DNA from: CAVOGJ01 sp963695405
GTDB lineage: Bacteria; Planctomycetota; Planctomycetia; Pirellulales; Pirellulaceae
Direction of reading: 5' to 3'
DNA: 64,000 nt
NCBI GenBank assembly: GCA_963695405.1
Contig: CAVOGJ010000003.1
Coordinates: 744,001 to 808,000 of the forward strand
The first letter of the stretch is position 1; each line of letters begins with the position of its first letter. The position numbers and the translations under genes were made by a program. The notes below the pieces were generated by a model. The model worked only from the letters and a program-made list of their open reading frames with translations. It made no database searches and was not told the DNA's origin. This document shows, in pieces, positions 48,649 to 58,357 of this stretch.

Positions 48649-51600
48649 ATGGCGCTGGCAGCCCAGTCTGCGCCAGCCTATCGAGAGATTCGCGGTACAA
48701 GGAAGCCTTCGATCGTCCAGCGTGTGATCAATCTGTTCTGGTTCCTGGTGACTTGGAGCCTGCTCATCACGACCGTGGCGGCGGTCCTGTGCGGGCTGTA
48801 TCTCTACAATCGCGCGGACGAGGAAATTCGCAGTCACGTCGAGTCACTCTTGGCGCGACAGTACCCCAGCCTGGAGGTATCGGTGCGTTCCGCACGGCTG
48901 CTGGAACTGGAAGGATTCGAGATTGCGAATGTGGCGCTGGGTGAGCCGGCGGCCAGTGTGCCGCTGGCCATCGCGGGTGAGGTGATGGTCCGCTGTAACC
49001 CGCGGCTGGAGGAGTTACTGCATGGCCGTATGGAAGTACGCGAACTGATTGCCCGGCGAGTGGTCATTCGCTGTGCGCGGCACGCAGACGGAACATGGAG
49101 TATTCGGCATCTGGCGAAGTTTCCCACCCTCGGGGGCAAGTCGATTCCCATCATTCGCCTTGAGAATAGCACGGTGGAGATCATCGATGAGAGTCAGAAA
49201 CCGCCTCGTCACTACTCGCTGCGCGATATCAACGCGGTCGTGACACCTCTCGGCACGCCCGCGGACCAAGATTCGCCGGCCAGCGAATTGGTGTTGCGCG
49301 TCGAGGCGTCCCTGAGCGGCGATCATTTACGGCGAACGACGATTCGGGGGACGATCAACCCTCGTGCGGGGAGCTGGGAGTTCGCCGGGGATAAGGTACG
49401 GCTGGACGTATCCAGCGCTCTGCGCGACGCATTACCGACAAACTTGGGAAGCCATCTGGAGGGTCTGGGGGACCTCACGGCCCGTTCTCATTGCGGTTTC
49501 GAACTTTCGTACGATCCTGGTCGGCAACCGGCCTTGCAATATGTGGTCGCGGGGACGATTCAGGACGGCCGCTTCAGCGATTCGCGTCTGCCATTTCCGC
49601 TGACCGATTTGACCGCCCGCTTTGAATGCAACAACGCATCAACCACGGTAGAGGAGATTCGCGGACTCTACGGCGCCGCCAAGTTCGACTGCTCGATCCA
49701 GCGTTTGCGAGGCGACTTGCCCACGACCGTTTCTGGCAAGGTGATCGATCTCGAGATTGATGAATCGCTCGTGTTACGATTACCTGAAAAAATTCAATCA
49801 TCCTGGCAGAACTTTCGGCCCATTGGCCGTGTCGATGCCCAGTTCCATTTACAGATCGCCAATGACCATTGGCTTCCGTCGATCGAGTTTGTCTGCAAAG
49901 ACGTTTCGCTGCTCTGGCACCAATTCCCCTATCCGGTCCACCACAACCGAGGCCGCGTCTCGATCCGTCCTCAGGAGTTGGCAGTCGATTTGGAGGGGGT
50001 CGCGGCATCGGCGGCGGTCCGTATTGCCGCCCACATCCGCGATCCTGGGGCGGATTGGCACGGCTGGACCGAGATTATTTCCCAGGGAACGGTTCCGATC
50101 GACGAAACGTTACTCTCCGCCGGCACGGAGACGATGCAATCACTGGTCCGGCCGTTTGCCCCCTATGGCAATCTTTCCTTCGCCACGCGCTTCGAGCGCC
50201 CGACAGCCAACGCGCCGCTCATGCGCTCGGCCGACGTACAGCTGTTGGGCTGTTCGATTCGCCACGAGGCGTTCCCCTACCCATTGCATAATGTGCATGG
50301 CCAATTGGTACTCCGCAACGAGAACTGGCAGTTCAACCAGATTCACGGCTTCAACGATAGCGGCGAAATCATCTGCAACGGCAGCTGGGATAGCCATCGG
50401 GACGGCGGTCGTTTGGAACTGACCTTTCAAGGAACCAATATCCCAATCGAGAATGAATTACGAGATGCGCTCGATCCGACCGCGGCCCAGATGTGGGATC
50501 AATTGCGGCCAAGAGGCACCATCGACCACGCCACCGCGAGTTTCCAACTGGCCCCCTCCATCGATCATCAAGCCTTGACCGTACGGCTCGAGAAATGGCA
50601 TCGGAGCGAAGTCGAAAACAGCGACTCGTTATCGATCACCCCCGTCGCGTTTCCCTACCGCATCGATGGTCTATCCGGAGCCGTCACGATTCGCGATGGC
50701 CGTGTTCAGATGGAGAACATGCGGGGACACCACAACGATGTCCGCCTGATCACGGGCGGCCATGCGACAACTGCGGCGGACGGCAGCTGGACGCTGGCCT
50801 TTGACGATCTCACGGTGGATCGCCTGCGTCTGGATCGAGAATTCCTGGCGGCGGCACCGCCTCGTTTGAGCGAAGCACTTGCCAGCCTCGACTTGAGCGG
50901 ACCGGCTGGCATGGAAGGGAGTTTAGTCCTCTCCTACGACGCGAAGTTTCCGGATGAAGTGGTGACTCGTTGGAATCTCGATATCGACGTGGATGACGCC
51001 ACCCTTGGCAACGGCTTCGAACTGACGAACATCTCGGGTGGCATGCAATCCACGGGCATCGCCGATTCGAAGTCGGTTTCCAGTCGCGGCGAACTGAATA
51101 TTGACTCGCTGCTGTGGCGAGGCAAGCAGCTGACATCCGTGCGAGGCCCCCTGTGGTTTGACGGCAGCCGCATCCTCCTGGGAGCCTGGGCGCTACCTCG
51201 CGATCCGAACGCAAAGCAACCGCCGCGACGATTAACGGCGAAAGCACATGGTGGCCTGCTGCAATGCGACGCCCAGATGATGCTCGACGAGGAAGGCGGT
51301 TTCGAGACGCGAATGGATCTGACCGGCGCGGACCTCGCCGCCATTCTCCGTGACTATGGCAACCCACTGGGTACGATCGATGGCAAGGCGCATTCCTTCT
51401 TGACCTTGTCGGGCACTCGGCAAGGTACGCATACATGGCGTGGCCAGGGCGGGGTTCGACTTCGCGAAACCAACCTCTACGAACTACCGTTCGTGCTGTC
51501 TCTGCTGCGGACACTTCGTACCGGATCGACCGACCGTTCCGCCTTCGACGAGGCGGATATCGATTTCCGCCTTCAAGGCGAACATGCCTACCTGGACCAC

Positions 51601-51966
51601 GTTGACCTCCGTGGCGATGCCCTCACGCTGAAGGGCATCGGAGAACTCAGCCGAAACCGAGATATCAATATCAATTTCTACACCGTGATGGGCCGCGAAG
51701 ACTCGTATATCGCCGCGGTGCGGCCGCTCCTGGGCATGGCCAGTCGCCGCATGCTGGTCGTGAAGGTACGGGGCCCGCTTGATCATCCCGAAATGACGCG
51801 AGAGGTACTGCCTGGCCTGAACGAGTCATTACAACAGTTATTCCCCGAGACGCCCCTGACGCCGACCGAGGCCGCGGTAGCCGAGGAAGGAAGCCGGCCG
51901 GCGTCTGCTCCTGCGATCGCCCCCGACCCAGCGATCCAGCGGGCAGGCTGGTGGTCGCAGCGCTAA
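48649..51966 (+). CDS. AsmA/TamB-like large envelope protein
   Basis: A protein of about 1105 aa with one N-terminal membrane helix (VINLFWFLVTWSLLITTVAAVLCGLYLY) and a very long beta-rich periplasmic part with AsmA-like features. These include an early VRSARLLELEGFEIANVALG segment, repeated units such as FPYRIDGLSGAVTIRDGRV and FPYPLHNVHGQLVLRNENW, and a C-terminal LRETNLYELPFVLSLLRTL plus KGIGELSRNRDININFYTV block. Such proteins bridge membranes and are linked to lipid transport. ATG 48649 is chosen; the frame is open to TTG 48556 with no signal-like content. Next downstream is a phospholipid-type acyltransferase, consistent with an envelope lipid theme. Confidence 0.8.
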   Translation: MALAAQSAPAYREIRGTRKPSIVQRVINLFWFLVTWSLLITTVAAVLCGLYLYNRADEEIRSHVESLLARQYPSLEVSVRSARLLELEGFEIANVALGEPAASVPLAIAGEVMVRCNPRLEELLHGRMEVRELIARRVVIRCARHADGTWSIRHLAKFPTLGGKSIPIIRLENSTVEIIDESQKPPRHYSLRDINAVVTPLGTPADQDSPASELVLRVEASLSGDHLRRTTIRGTINPRAGSWEFAGDKVRLDVSSALRDALPTNLGSHLEGLGDLTARSHCGFELSYDPGRQPALQYVVAGTIQDGRFSDSRLPFPLTDLTARFECNNASTTVEEIRGLYGAAKFDCSIQRLRGDLPTTVSGKVIDLEIDESLVLRLPEKIQSSWQNFRPIGRVDAQFHLQIANDHWLPSIEFVCKDVSLLWHQFPYPVHHNRGRVSIRPQELAVDLEGVAASAAVRIAAHIRDPGADWHGWTEIISQGTVPIDETLLSAGTETMQSLVRPFAPYGNLSFATRFERPTANAPLMRSADVQLLGCSIRHEAFPYPLHNVHGQLVLRNENWQFNQIHGFNDSGEIICNGSWDSHRDGGRLELTFQGTNIPIENELRDALDPTAAQMWDQLRPRGTIDHATASFQLAPSIDHQALTVRLEKWHRSEVENSDSLSITPVAFPYRIDGLSGAVTIRDGRVQMENMRGHHNDVRLITGGHATTAADGSWTLAFDDLTVDRLRLDREFLAAAPPRLSEALASLDLSGPAGMEGSLVLSYDAKFPDEVVTRWNLDIDVDDATLGNGFELTNISGGMQSTGIADSKSVSSRGELNIDSLLWRGKQLTSVRGPLWFDGSRILLGAWALPRDPNAKQPPRRLTAKAHGGLLQCDAQMMLDEEGGFETRMDLTGADLAAILRDYGNPLGTIDGKAHSFLTLSGTRQGTHTWRGQGGVRLRETNLYELPFVLSLLRTLRTGSTDRSAFDEADIDFRLQGEHAYLDHVDLRGDALTLKGIGELSRNRDININFYTVMGREDSYIAAVRPLLGMASRRMLVVKVRGPLDHPEMTREVLPGLNESLQQLFPETPLTPTEAAVAEEGSRPASAPAIAPDPAIQRAGWWSQR

Positions 51967-51985
51967 ACTCTCTGGAGAATCACGG

Positions 51986-52894
51986 ATGCGACGCCGTATA
52001 TTACGCAAGCTGATGAAGTCCCCGTGGGTGGGCCGCGGAGGTGGATATTGTCTAGCGTGGAGTGTGCGTGCTCTCATGGGGACGCTCGACTATCAAACGA
52101 TCTACCTGACGCCGGGCACAGATCCGGCCGTCTGGGACTTGGCGCAGCAGCGGTTCATTTACGTATTCTGGCATGAGTACATCCTCTTCCCCTTCTATTT
52201 GCGCGGCCACAACGATGTGTGTATGTTGCTGAGTCAGAATAAGGATGCCGAGTTCCTCGCACACGCCGCCCGCTATATGGGATTCCACTGCGTCCGCGGT
52301 TCGACGTTTACGGGAGCTCGCACGGCAGTCCGCGGCTTGCTCAACGCCGGTGATACGTACCATCTCACCATGACACCCGATGGGCCACGCGGGCCACGTC
52401 GCCAGCTATCCCAGGGGCCGGTCTATCTGGCGTCCAAGTTGCAGCTGCCGATCATTGCGTTGGGTTTTGGTTACGACCGTCCGCGGCGTTTGAACAGCTG
52501 GGATCGATTCGCGATCCCACGACCTTTTTCGCGGGCTCGTGCCGTCTTCAGCGCGCCGATCCACGTTCCTGCGAAACTCGCGGCCGCCCAGTGGGAACCG
52601 CAGCGGCGGGCAATTGAAAGCGTCCTCGACGAGGTCACGAAGCAGGCCGAGGAATGGGCCGAATCGGGCGTTCGGCGAGCAGGTGCTCAGAAAAGCCTTC
52701 GCCAGCCGCGAAAGTCGGCGACCAGCGAAGGCGACGAGAACCAGCGTGCGATGTCCCACCAGGTTCCCAACCTTCGAACCGACGGGCCGCGACCTGGGAC
52801 AGCTACGCTACAAGCGGCTGCGACTGGAGTATACTGTCGCGGGAAAGGTAGCTCTCGGAATGGAACAACAGTCGCAACCACTGACCGTGACTGA
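51986..52894 (+). CDS. DUF374 lysophospholipid acyltransferase-like protein
   Basis: Membrane-associated acyltransferase (LPLAT/DUF374 family) of up to 302 aa. Motifs: VFWHEYILFPFYLRG, then MLLSQNKDAEFLAHAARYMGF, the GSTFTGARTAVRGLL segment and TPDGPRGPRRQLSQGPVYLASKLQLPI (the P-D-G-P-x-G-P block). DUF374 proteins often have a role in lipid A-like or outer-membrane lipid acylation. The last 12 codons overlap the start of xseA in another frame, and the C-terminal tail beyond about residue 235 is of low complexity, so the natural end may be less conserved. Position after the AsmA-like gene suggests one envelope operon. Confidence 0.86.
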   Translation: MRRRILRKLMKSPWVGRGGGYCLAWSVRALMGTLDYQTIYLTPGTDPAVWDLAQQRFIYVFWHEYILFPFYLRGHNDVCMLLSQNKDAEFLAHAARYMGFHCVRGSTFTGARTAVRGLLNAGDTYHLTMTPDGPRGPRRQLSQGPVYLASKLQLPIIALGFGYDRPRRLNSWDRFAIPRPFSRARAVFSAPIHVPAKLAAAQWEPQRRAIESVLDEVTKQAEEWAESGVRRAGAQKSLRQPRKSATSEGDENQRAMSHQVPNLRTDGPRPGTATLQAAATGVYCRGKGSSRNGTTVATTDRD

Positions 52895-54113
52895 GCTCAC
52901 GGCTCAGCTGCAGGACTGCCTGCAAGCCGAGTTCTCGGGATTGTGGGTATTGGGCGAAATCAGCGATCTCTCACGTCCCCAATCGGGACACTGCTACTTT
53001 ACGCTCAAGGACGGGAATGCCCGCTTGAGTGCCGTGATGTGGCGGAACGCATTCACTCGGCTGCGGTTTCCCCTCGAGGATGGTATGCAGATCCTCTGCC
53101 TGGGTGGCATCGATATCTACCCGCCACGTGGCAGTTATCAGCTGGTCGTCCGGCAACTCGAACCGCGCGGCGAGGGCGATCTGCAACGTGCCCTGCGTCA
53201 ATTACAAGCGAAGTTACAAAGGGAAGGTCTGTTCGACGCGGCCCGCAAACGGCCGCTCCCGCGATTTCCGCGGCGCGTCGCCGTCATCACCAGCCCGACG
53301 GGAGCGGCCGTGCGGGACTTTCTCGAAGTCGCACGGCGTCGCTGGACCAACACCGAAGTCGTGATTTTACCTGTCCGTGTTCAAGGAGCCGGTTGTGCGG
53401 AAGAGGTAGCTCAGGCGATTCGTCAGGCGGAGCGGTGGCCCGTCCCCTTTGATGTCCTCGTCGTGACACGAGGAGGCGGCAGCATGGAGGATCTGTGGGG
53501 CTTCAATGAAGAAGCACTCGTACGCGCCATTTACAAATCATCGGTTCCCGTCGTCTCTGCCGTGGGACATGAAATTGATGTGACTCTGTCAGACTTGGTT
53601 GCCGACGTTCGAGCGTTGACACCCAGCGAGGCCGCGGAGCGTGTTCTCCCGCAAACAGCTGACGTCTTGGAAACACTCGCCCATTTGCACGGCCGGATGA
53701 CGACGGCCGTCACCTCGCGTTGGCAACAAGCTCGGCAGCGAGTGGAACATCTGGCAAGCCGCCCCGTCCTGCAACGTCCCGCGGAGCGGTTGTGGCTGCT
53801 TTCGCAACGTCTCGACGAGCTCGACAAACGGTGTCAACTGGCCGTGCACCATTGTGTCGATGCATCGCAAAATCGCTTAGGTCGGCTCGCCGGCCGACTC
53901 GAGGCCCTTAGCCCACTCGCCGTCCTGCAACGAGGATACAGCATGACCCAGACTGCAGATGGCAACATGGCCCGCTCTGTCGACCAACTACAAGTCGGCG
54001 ACGAGGTGTACACGAGACTGACCGATGGCAAGATTGTGTCCACGGTCAGCCGCATCATCCCCGAGTTGCCAAGCTCTCAAGAAGGACGAACCAAAGAATC
54101 GACCCGCACGTAA
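52860..54113 (+). CDS. xseA: Exodeoxyribonuclease VII large subunit
   Basis: Large subunit of ExoVII, which degrades single-stranded DNA. It starts at ATG 52860 with LTVTELTAQLQDCLQ and the OB-fold segment LWVLGEISDLSRPQSGHCYFTLKD. The catalytic region follows (VAVITSPTGAAVRDFLEV, VTRGGGSMEDLWGFNEE, SAVGHEIDVTLSDLVADVRALTPSEAAE). A coiled coil and C-terminal LQRGYSM complete the 417-aa protein. The longer open frame upstream (to 52539) is the shadow of the acyltransferase. xseB begins 18 bp after the stop. Confidence 0.95.
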   Translation: MEQQSQPLTVTELTAQLQDCLQAEFSGLWVLGEISDLSRPQSGHCYFTLKDGNARLSAVMWRNAFTRLRFPLEDGMQILCLGGIDIYPPRGSYQLVVRQLEPRGEGDLQRALRQLQAKLQREGLFDAARKRPLPRFPRRVAVITSPTGAAVRDFLEVARRRWTNTEVVILPVRVQGAGCAEEVAQAIRQAERWPVPFDVLVVTRGGGSMEDLWGFNEEALVRAIYKSSVPVVSAVGHEIDVTLSDLVADVRALTPSEAAERVLPQTADVLETLAHLHGRMTTAVTSRWQQARQRVEHLASRPVLQRPAERLWLLSQRLDELDKRCQLAVHHCVDASQNRLGRLAGRLEALSPLAVLQRGYSMTQTADGNMARSVDQLQVGDEVYTRLTDGKIVSTVSRIIPELPSSQEGRTKESTRT

Positions 54114-54131
54114 TGGAAAGGAGTGTTTGTT

Positions 54132-54521
54132 TTGGCGAAGAAGACAACCAAAAAGGCCACGTCAAATCCGGGAACCGAAGCTGTTGATTTTGAACTAGCG
54201 ATCCGCGAACTGGAGCACATCGTCACCCAGCTTGAAAGCGGTCAATTGGGTTTGGATCAATCGCTGGCGGAATACGAAGCCGGCGTGAGACGACTGAAAC
54301 AGTGTTATCTCTTGATCGAAAATGCAGAGCGACGGATCGCACTCCTCCGCCGTGTCGATGACGCTGGACAACCAGTGACGGAGGCCTTCGATGAGTCCCA
54401 TGCGAGCCTGGAAGAGAAAGCGCAAGCTCGCGGATCACGGCGATCTCGACCCCCGCGCGACGCCTCGCAGGGCGGGGAGAGCGGCAAGAACAACATAGAC
54501 TCGGGAAGCGGGCTCTTTTAG
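54132..54521 (+). CDS. xseB: Exodeoxyribonuclease VII small subunit
   Basis: Small subunit of ExoVII, which binds XseA. The family core is clear: DFELAIRELEHIVTQLESGQLGLDQSLAEYEAGVRRLKQC-like stretch (about residues 18-58) followed by a helix ending IENAERRIALL. The C-terminal 50 residues are charged and probably disordered, longer than in E. coli. TTG 54132 is chosen because AAAGGAG sits eight bases upstream; GTG 54123 would overlap that site. The gene follows xseA and precedes the prenyl synthase, the usual order. Confidence 0.92.
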   Translation: MAKKTTKKATSNPGTEAVDFELAIRELEHIVTQLESGQLGLDQSLAEYEAGVRRLKQCYLLIENAERRIALLRRVDDAGQPVTEAFDESHASLEEKAQARGSRRSRPPRDASQGGESGKNNIDSGSGLF

Positions 54522-54626
54522 AATGTGGGTTTCGCGGCTTGTCGAAGAGGTCGCTTTCCTATTCGGCTCGAAACTCGAGAACCCGGCACCCCATCACCTG
54601 CTCGCCAACTCACAGCTTCTTCATCC

Positions 54627-55524
54627 ATGGCCTCGCTCTTGTCGCAAACTCTACCCGCCTCCGTCCTGAAACTCGTACCCGATATCGACAGCGCGCTGGC
54701 CGATGCCATTCGGCCCCGAGACGGGTGTCCGCCGCAGCTACAAGCGGCCATGGCCCACAGCCTGCTGGCCCCAGGGAAGCGACTCCGCCCCCTGTTGGTG
54801 TTACTCGCCGCCCAGGCGTGCGGTTCGCCCTCCTAGGGGAGCGGTGCCGGCGGCTTGTGCGATTGAGATGGTGCATACCTACTCGCTCATTCATGACGAT
54901 CTACCGGCCATGGATGACGACGATTTGCGACGCGGCCGGCCCAGTTGCCACGTGGTATTCGGAGAGGCGATCGCGATCCTGGCCGGAGACGCACTGCTGA
55001 CCCGGGCGTTCGAACTGCTGGCGACCGAAATCAAGCCCGCAGAGGTCGCCGCCTCGTGCTGTGCCGCGCTCGCCGAGGCGGCCGGGATGACGAATATGGT
55101 TGGCGGGCAGGCGGACGACCTGGAGGGAAGTCGTGGACAGGTCTCCATGTCGCGGCTCGAATCCATTCATCGACGTAAGACCGGAGCCATGCTCGTCGCT
55201 TCCCTGCGCATGGGCGGTATCGTCGCGGCGGCCGATCGAGTTCAACAGCAGCGTTTGTGCCAGTTTGGAGAAAGTATCGGACTGGCCTTTCAAATCATCG
55301 ACGACTTACTCGATTGCCAGGGAGACGCGACGTCGCTGGGAAAACGCACCCGCAAGGACGAGCACCACGAGAAACTGACTTTTCCGAGTGTACTGGGGCT
55401 TGATGCCAGCCGCGCGCGAGCCAACGAGCTTACAGAAACCGCCATTGCCGCCTTGGCTCCTTTCGGCGACGCTGGAGAGCCGTTAGTCGCCCTGGCCGCG
55501 TACCTTTTGGATCGAAATCGATAA
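54627..55524 (+). CDS. ispA: Farnesyl/geranylgeranyl diphosphate synthase, frameshifted
   Basis: Trans-prenyltransferase that condenses isopentenyl diphosphate with allylic diphosphates. The first frame (ATG 54627) has LLAPGKRLRPLLVLLAA and stops at TAG 54834-54836. The next frame carries the two Asp-rich motifs, HDDLPAMDDDDLRRGRP and IIDDLLD, and GGQADDLEG. Joining the frames after CCC at 54828-54830 (one base too many) gives ACGSP-PRGAVPAACAIEMVHTYSLIHDD-like sequence and the normal length of about 298 aa. The context xseA-xseB-ispA-dxs is the textbook isoprenoid cluster. The site reads CCC-TCC-TAG, so besides an indel error a +1 recoding site is conceivable. Confidence 0.9.
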
Positions 55525-55530
55525 GCATCC

Positions 55531-57531
55531 ATGGCCATTGAACTTCTCCCACGCATTCACAGCGCCGATGACCTGCGAAGTATGTCGCTGGCCGAGCAGC
55601 GACAGCTGGCTGATGAAATTCGCGAAGTGCTCTGCAATCTCGTGTCTACGCGTACGGCTCACTTCGCATCCAACTTGGGTGTTGTCGAACTGTGCATAGC
55701 CCTGCATTCGGTATTCGATTTCAAGCAGGATCGGCTGATCTGGGATACCGGTCATCAGATCTATCCGCACAAGCTGGTGACGGGGCGATACCCGCAGTTC
55801 GGCACCATTCGCACGCGAGGCGGATTAATGGGTTACCCGAACCCACACGAGAGCGATTATGACCTCTTCATGACAGGGCACGCCGGCTGTAGCGTTTCGA
55901 CAGTGCTGGGATTGAAGAGCGGCGATGACCTACTGGGGCACTCAGAGCGGCGGGCAGTGGCGGTCATTGGAGACGGGGCTTTTCCGTCCGGAATCGTCTA
56001 CGAAGCGCTCAATAATATCGGCGCTCTGAAGAAAAATGTGTTAGTCATCCTAAATGACAACAAGATGTCTATCTGCCCCCGGGTCGGTGCTGTCGGGCAA
56101 TATCTGGATCGCTTGCGGACAACCCCGTTCTATACCGGTCTTAAAGAGGAGGTTGTCAACTTCCTCAATCGTGTGCCGGTGTTGGGCGATCCAACCGAAC
56201 GGTTCCTGGTGCAAGTGAAGGAAGCAGTCAAAGCCGGCTTCCATGGGGGTATGCTCTTTGAGGAATTGGGATTGCGGTACATCGGTCCCATCGACGGTCA
56301 TGATCTGGCGATTCTGCGCAAGTACTTGAAGATGGTGCGAAACTTCGACGGGCCGGTCCTGTTACACGTCGTCACAGAGAAGGGACACGGGTATCGACCG
56401 GCCGCCGAAGACCCGGTGTTCTTTCACACGCCCCCGACACTTCGCCTGGAGGATGATCGCGCGATCCCGATCGGTAAGTCTTCGAGTAAGGCCTACACGC
56501 ACTTTGCCCGCGATGCAATCCAAACGGCCATGCATGAAGATCCCCGCGTGACCGTTTTGACGGCGGCCATGTGCCAAGGCAACAAGCTGGAACCGCTCCG
56601 CGAGTCGTTTCCCGATCGCTTCTTTGATACGGGCATCTGCGAATCGCACACGGTTGCCTTTGCTGCGGGTCAGGCGAAAGCCGGCCTACGACCGATCGTC
56701 GACATCTATAGTACATTCCTGCAACGAAGTTATGACCAGATCTTCCAGGAAGTCGCCCTGCAAAATTTACCAGTGATGTTCACGATGGATCGCGCCGGCT
56801 TGACCGGTCCCGACGGCGCCACGCACCACGGCACCTATGACATCGGCTACCTGCGGATTCTGCCTAACCTGGTGGTCATGGCGCCCGGCGATGCCCATGA
56901 TTTATCCGCAATGATCCCCTTTGGTTTGGGGCTCGATGCACCCACAGCCATCCGCTACCCGAAGACGACGGCCGAAACGATCGAGGGGACGCGGCAGCCC
57001 CTGGCATTGGGCAAAGCGGAAGTGTTACGTGAAGGTGATGATGGTGCCATCATCTGCTACGGCACCCAATTGAAAGAATGCCTGGATGCGGCGGACAATC
57101 TCCGCGAGGAGGGCCTGCGGGTCCGTGTGATCAATGCCCGCTTTGTAAAGCCCTTGGACCGTGAAACCCTGCTGGCTGCCGTCAAGGAGTGCGCCTTTGT
57201 GGTCGTCGTGGAGGAAGCCGCACGGATGGGCGGATTCGGCAGTGCCCTGCTCGAAGCGGCCGCGGACGCCGGTCTGGCGGCGGCCCATATCACGCGGTTG
57301 GGCATCCCTGACGAATTTGTCGAACATGGAGAGCGGGCGGAGTTACTTGCCGAACTGAAACTCGATTCGCTGGGGATCGCGCGCACTTGCCGAGCGGCCC
57401 AACAGGAACACGTGAGCTCAGCATTATGGCAGAAGGCCGCCGTCGCCAGTCGCACGATGCTCCCCTTCCTTGGGCCGATCGTGAGGACCCGTTGCGTGTG
57501 GCGCTTGTCTCCTCCGATCACGCGCGGTTGA
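55531..57531 (+). CDS. dxs: 1-deoxy-D-xylulose-5-phosphate synthase
   Basis: Thiamine-diphosphate enzyme making DXP from pyruvate and glyceraldehyde 3-phosphate, the first step of the MEP pathway. Motifs: RLIWDTGHQIYPHKLVTGR, the ThDP-binding VIGDGAFPSGIVYEALNN ... LNDNKMSI, GPIDGHD, and in the pyrimidine domain CESHTVAFAAGQAKAG and MDRAGLTGPDGATHHG. Instead of the usual G-G-H-L-x-x-x-L it has TAHFASNLGV near residue 45. The protein is 666 aa, and about the last 40 residues overlap the NAD kinase gene in another frame and look non-conserved. The natural end may lie nearer 57420, which would again need a frame change. It starts 6 bp after the prenyl synthase stop. Confidence 0.95.
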   Translation: MAIELLPRIHSADDLRSMSLAEQRQLADEIREVLCNLVSTRTAHFASNLGVVELCIALHSVFDFKQDRLIWDTGHQIYPHKLVTGRYPQFGTIRTRGGLMGYPNPHESDYDLFMTGHAGCSVSTVLGLKSGDDLLGHSERRAVAVIGDGAFPSGIVYEALNNIGALKKNVLVILNDNKMSICPRVGAVGQYLDRLRTTPFYTGLKEEVVNFLNRVPVLGDPTERFLVQVKEAVKAGFHGGMLFEELGLRYIGPIDGHDLAILRKYLKMVRNFDGPVLLHVVTEKGHGYRPAAEDPVFFHTPPTLRLEDDRAIPIGKSSSKAYTHFARDAIQTAMHEDPRVTVLTAAMCQGNKLEPLRESFPDRFFDTGICESHTVAFAAGQAKAGLRPIVDIYSTFLQRSYDQIFQEVALQNLPVMFTMDRAGLTGPDGATHHGTYDIGYLRILPNLVVMAPGDAHDLSAMIPFGLGLDAPTAIRYPKTTAETIEGTRQPLALGKAEVLREGDDGAIICYGTQLKECLDAADNLREEGLRVRVINARFVKPLDRETLLAAVKECAFVVVVEEAARMGGFGSALLEAAADAGLAAAHITRLGIPDEFVEHGERAELLAELKLDSLGIARTCRAAQQEHVSSALWQKAAVASRTMLPFLGPIVRTRCVWRLSPPITRG

Positions 57532-58343
57532 CACAAGATATCTGCCAGACGACCCGTTCCGCCATCGAGCAGGTCGCACAACTCGTGTTTGAGGACCTTG
57601 AAGGAGACTCGATTGATCAATTGGCCCAGAGTGATGTCGACCTCGTGTTGGTGCTGGGCGGTGATGGTTCCATTTTGCGGACAGCGAGGGGTATGGCGAA
57701 TCACCAGCTCCCCGTCCTCGGGGTCAACCTTGGCAAACTGGGCTTCTTGGCGGATGTCTCTACCGAGGATGTTGCGCCAGCAATGCAAGCGGTCAGCGGC
57801 GGCGATTGTCGCTTGATTGATCACATGATGTTCACCTGCGAGGTGTGGCGTGACCAACAATTTGTCTCGTCGACGCTGGGGCTGAATGAAACGGCCGTAC
57901 TGGGCGGCCCCCCCTACTCGATCATGGAGATTGATCTCTACGTTGACGGTGAATTGGCCACCACCTATAGTTGCGACGGATTGATTGTGAGCACACCTGT
58001 CGGCTCGACGGCGCACGGTCTATCGGCCGGAGGACCCATTGTCCGCAAGGACCTCGAGGCGTTTGTCATCTTGCCGGTCAGTCCTCATACGCTTACCGTG
58101 CGTCCGGTCGTCGACGCGGCGGAGCGGGTACTTGAGCTGGTCGTGCAAGATCCTCAGGAAATGACCTCCGTCGTTGTCGACGGGCAACTCATTCACCATG
58201 TCCGCTCCGAGGATCGCATTCGCGTCTGCCGAGCGGAACAGCGATTTCGCATGATCCAAGTGCCTGGACAGAGTTACTATCGGACACTGAGAGAAAAGCT
58301 GGGCTGGGCCGGACGCATCACCAGCAAACGTCACGATCCCTGA
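57426..58343 (+). CDS. nadK: NAD kinase
   Basis: Phosphorylates NAD to NADP using ATP. Of about 305 aa; motifs are VLVLGGDGSILRTARG (G-G-D-G), GVNLGKLGFLADVS, LGLNETAVLGG (N-E), and the substrate loop DGLIVSTPVGSTAHGLSAGGPIV. ATG 57426 is chosen; a TTG at 57387 also lies in frame. The start overlaps the annotated 3' end of dxs by about 106 bp, which is unusually long and suggests that the dxs frame runs on artificially or that a shift exists there. Confidence 0.93.
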   Translation: MAEGRRRQSHDAPLPWADREDPLRVALVSSDHARLTQDICQTTRSAIEQVAQLVFEDLEGDSIDQLAQSDVDLVLVLGGDGSILRTARGMANHQLPVLGVNLGKLGFLADVSTEDVAPAMQAVSGGDCRLIDHMMFTCEVWRDQQFVSSTLGLNETAVLGGPPYSIMEIDLYVDGELATTYSCDGLIVSTPVGSTAHGLSAGGPIVRKDLEAFVILPVSPHTLTVRPVVDAAERVLELVVQDPQEMTSVVVDGQLIHHVRSEDRIRVCRAEQRFRMIQVPGQSYYRTLREKLGWAGRITSKRHDP

Positions 58344-58357
58344 TTTTCATTGCAAGG

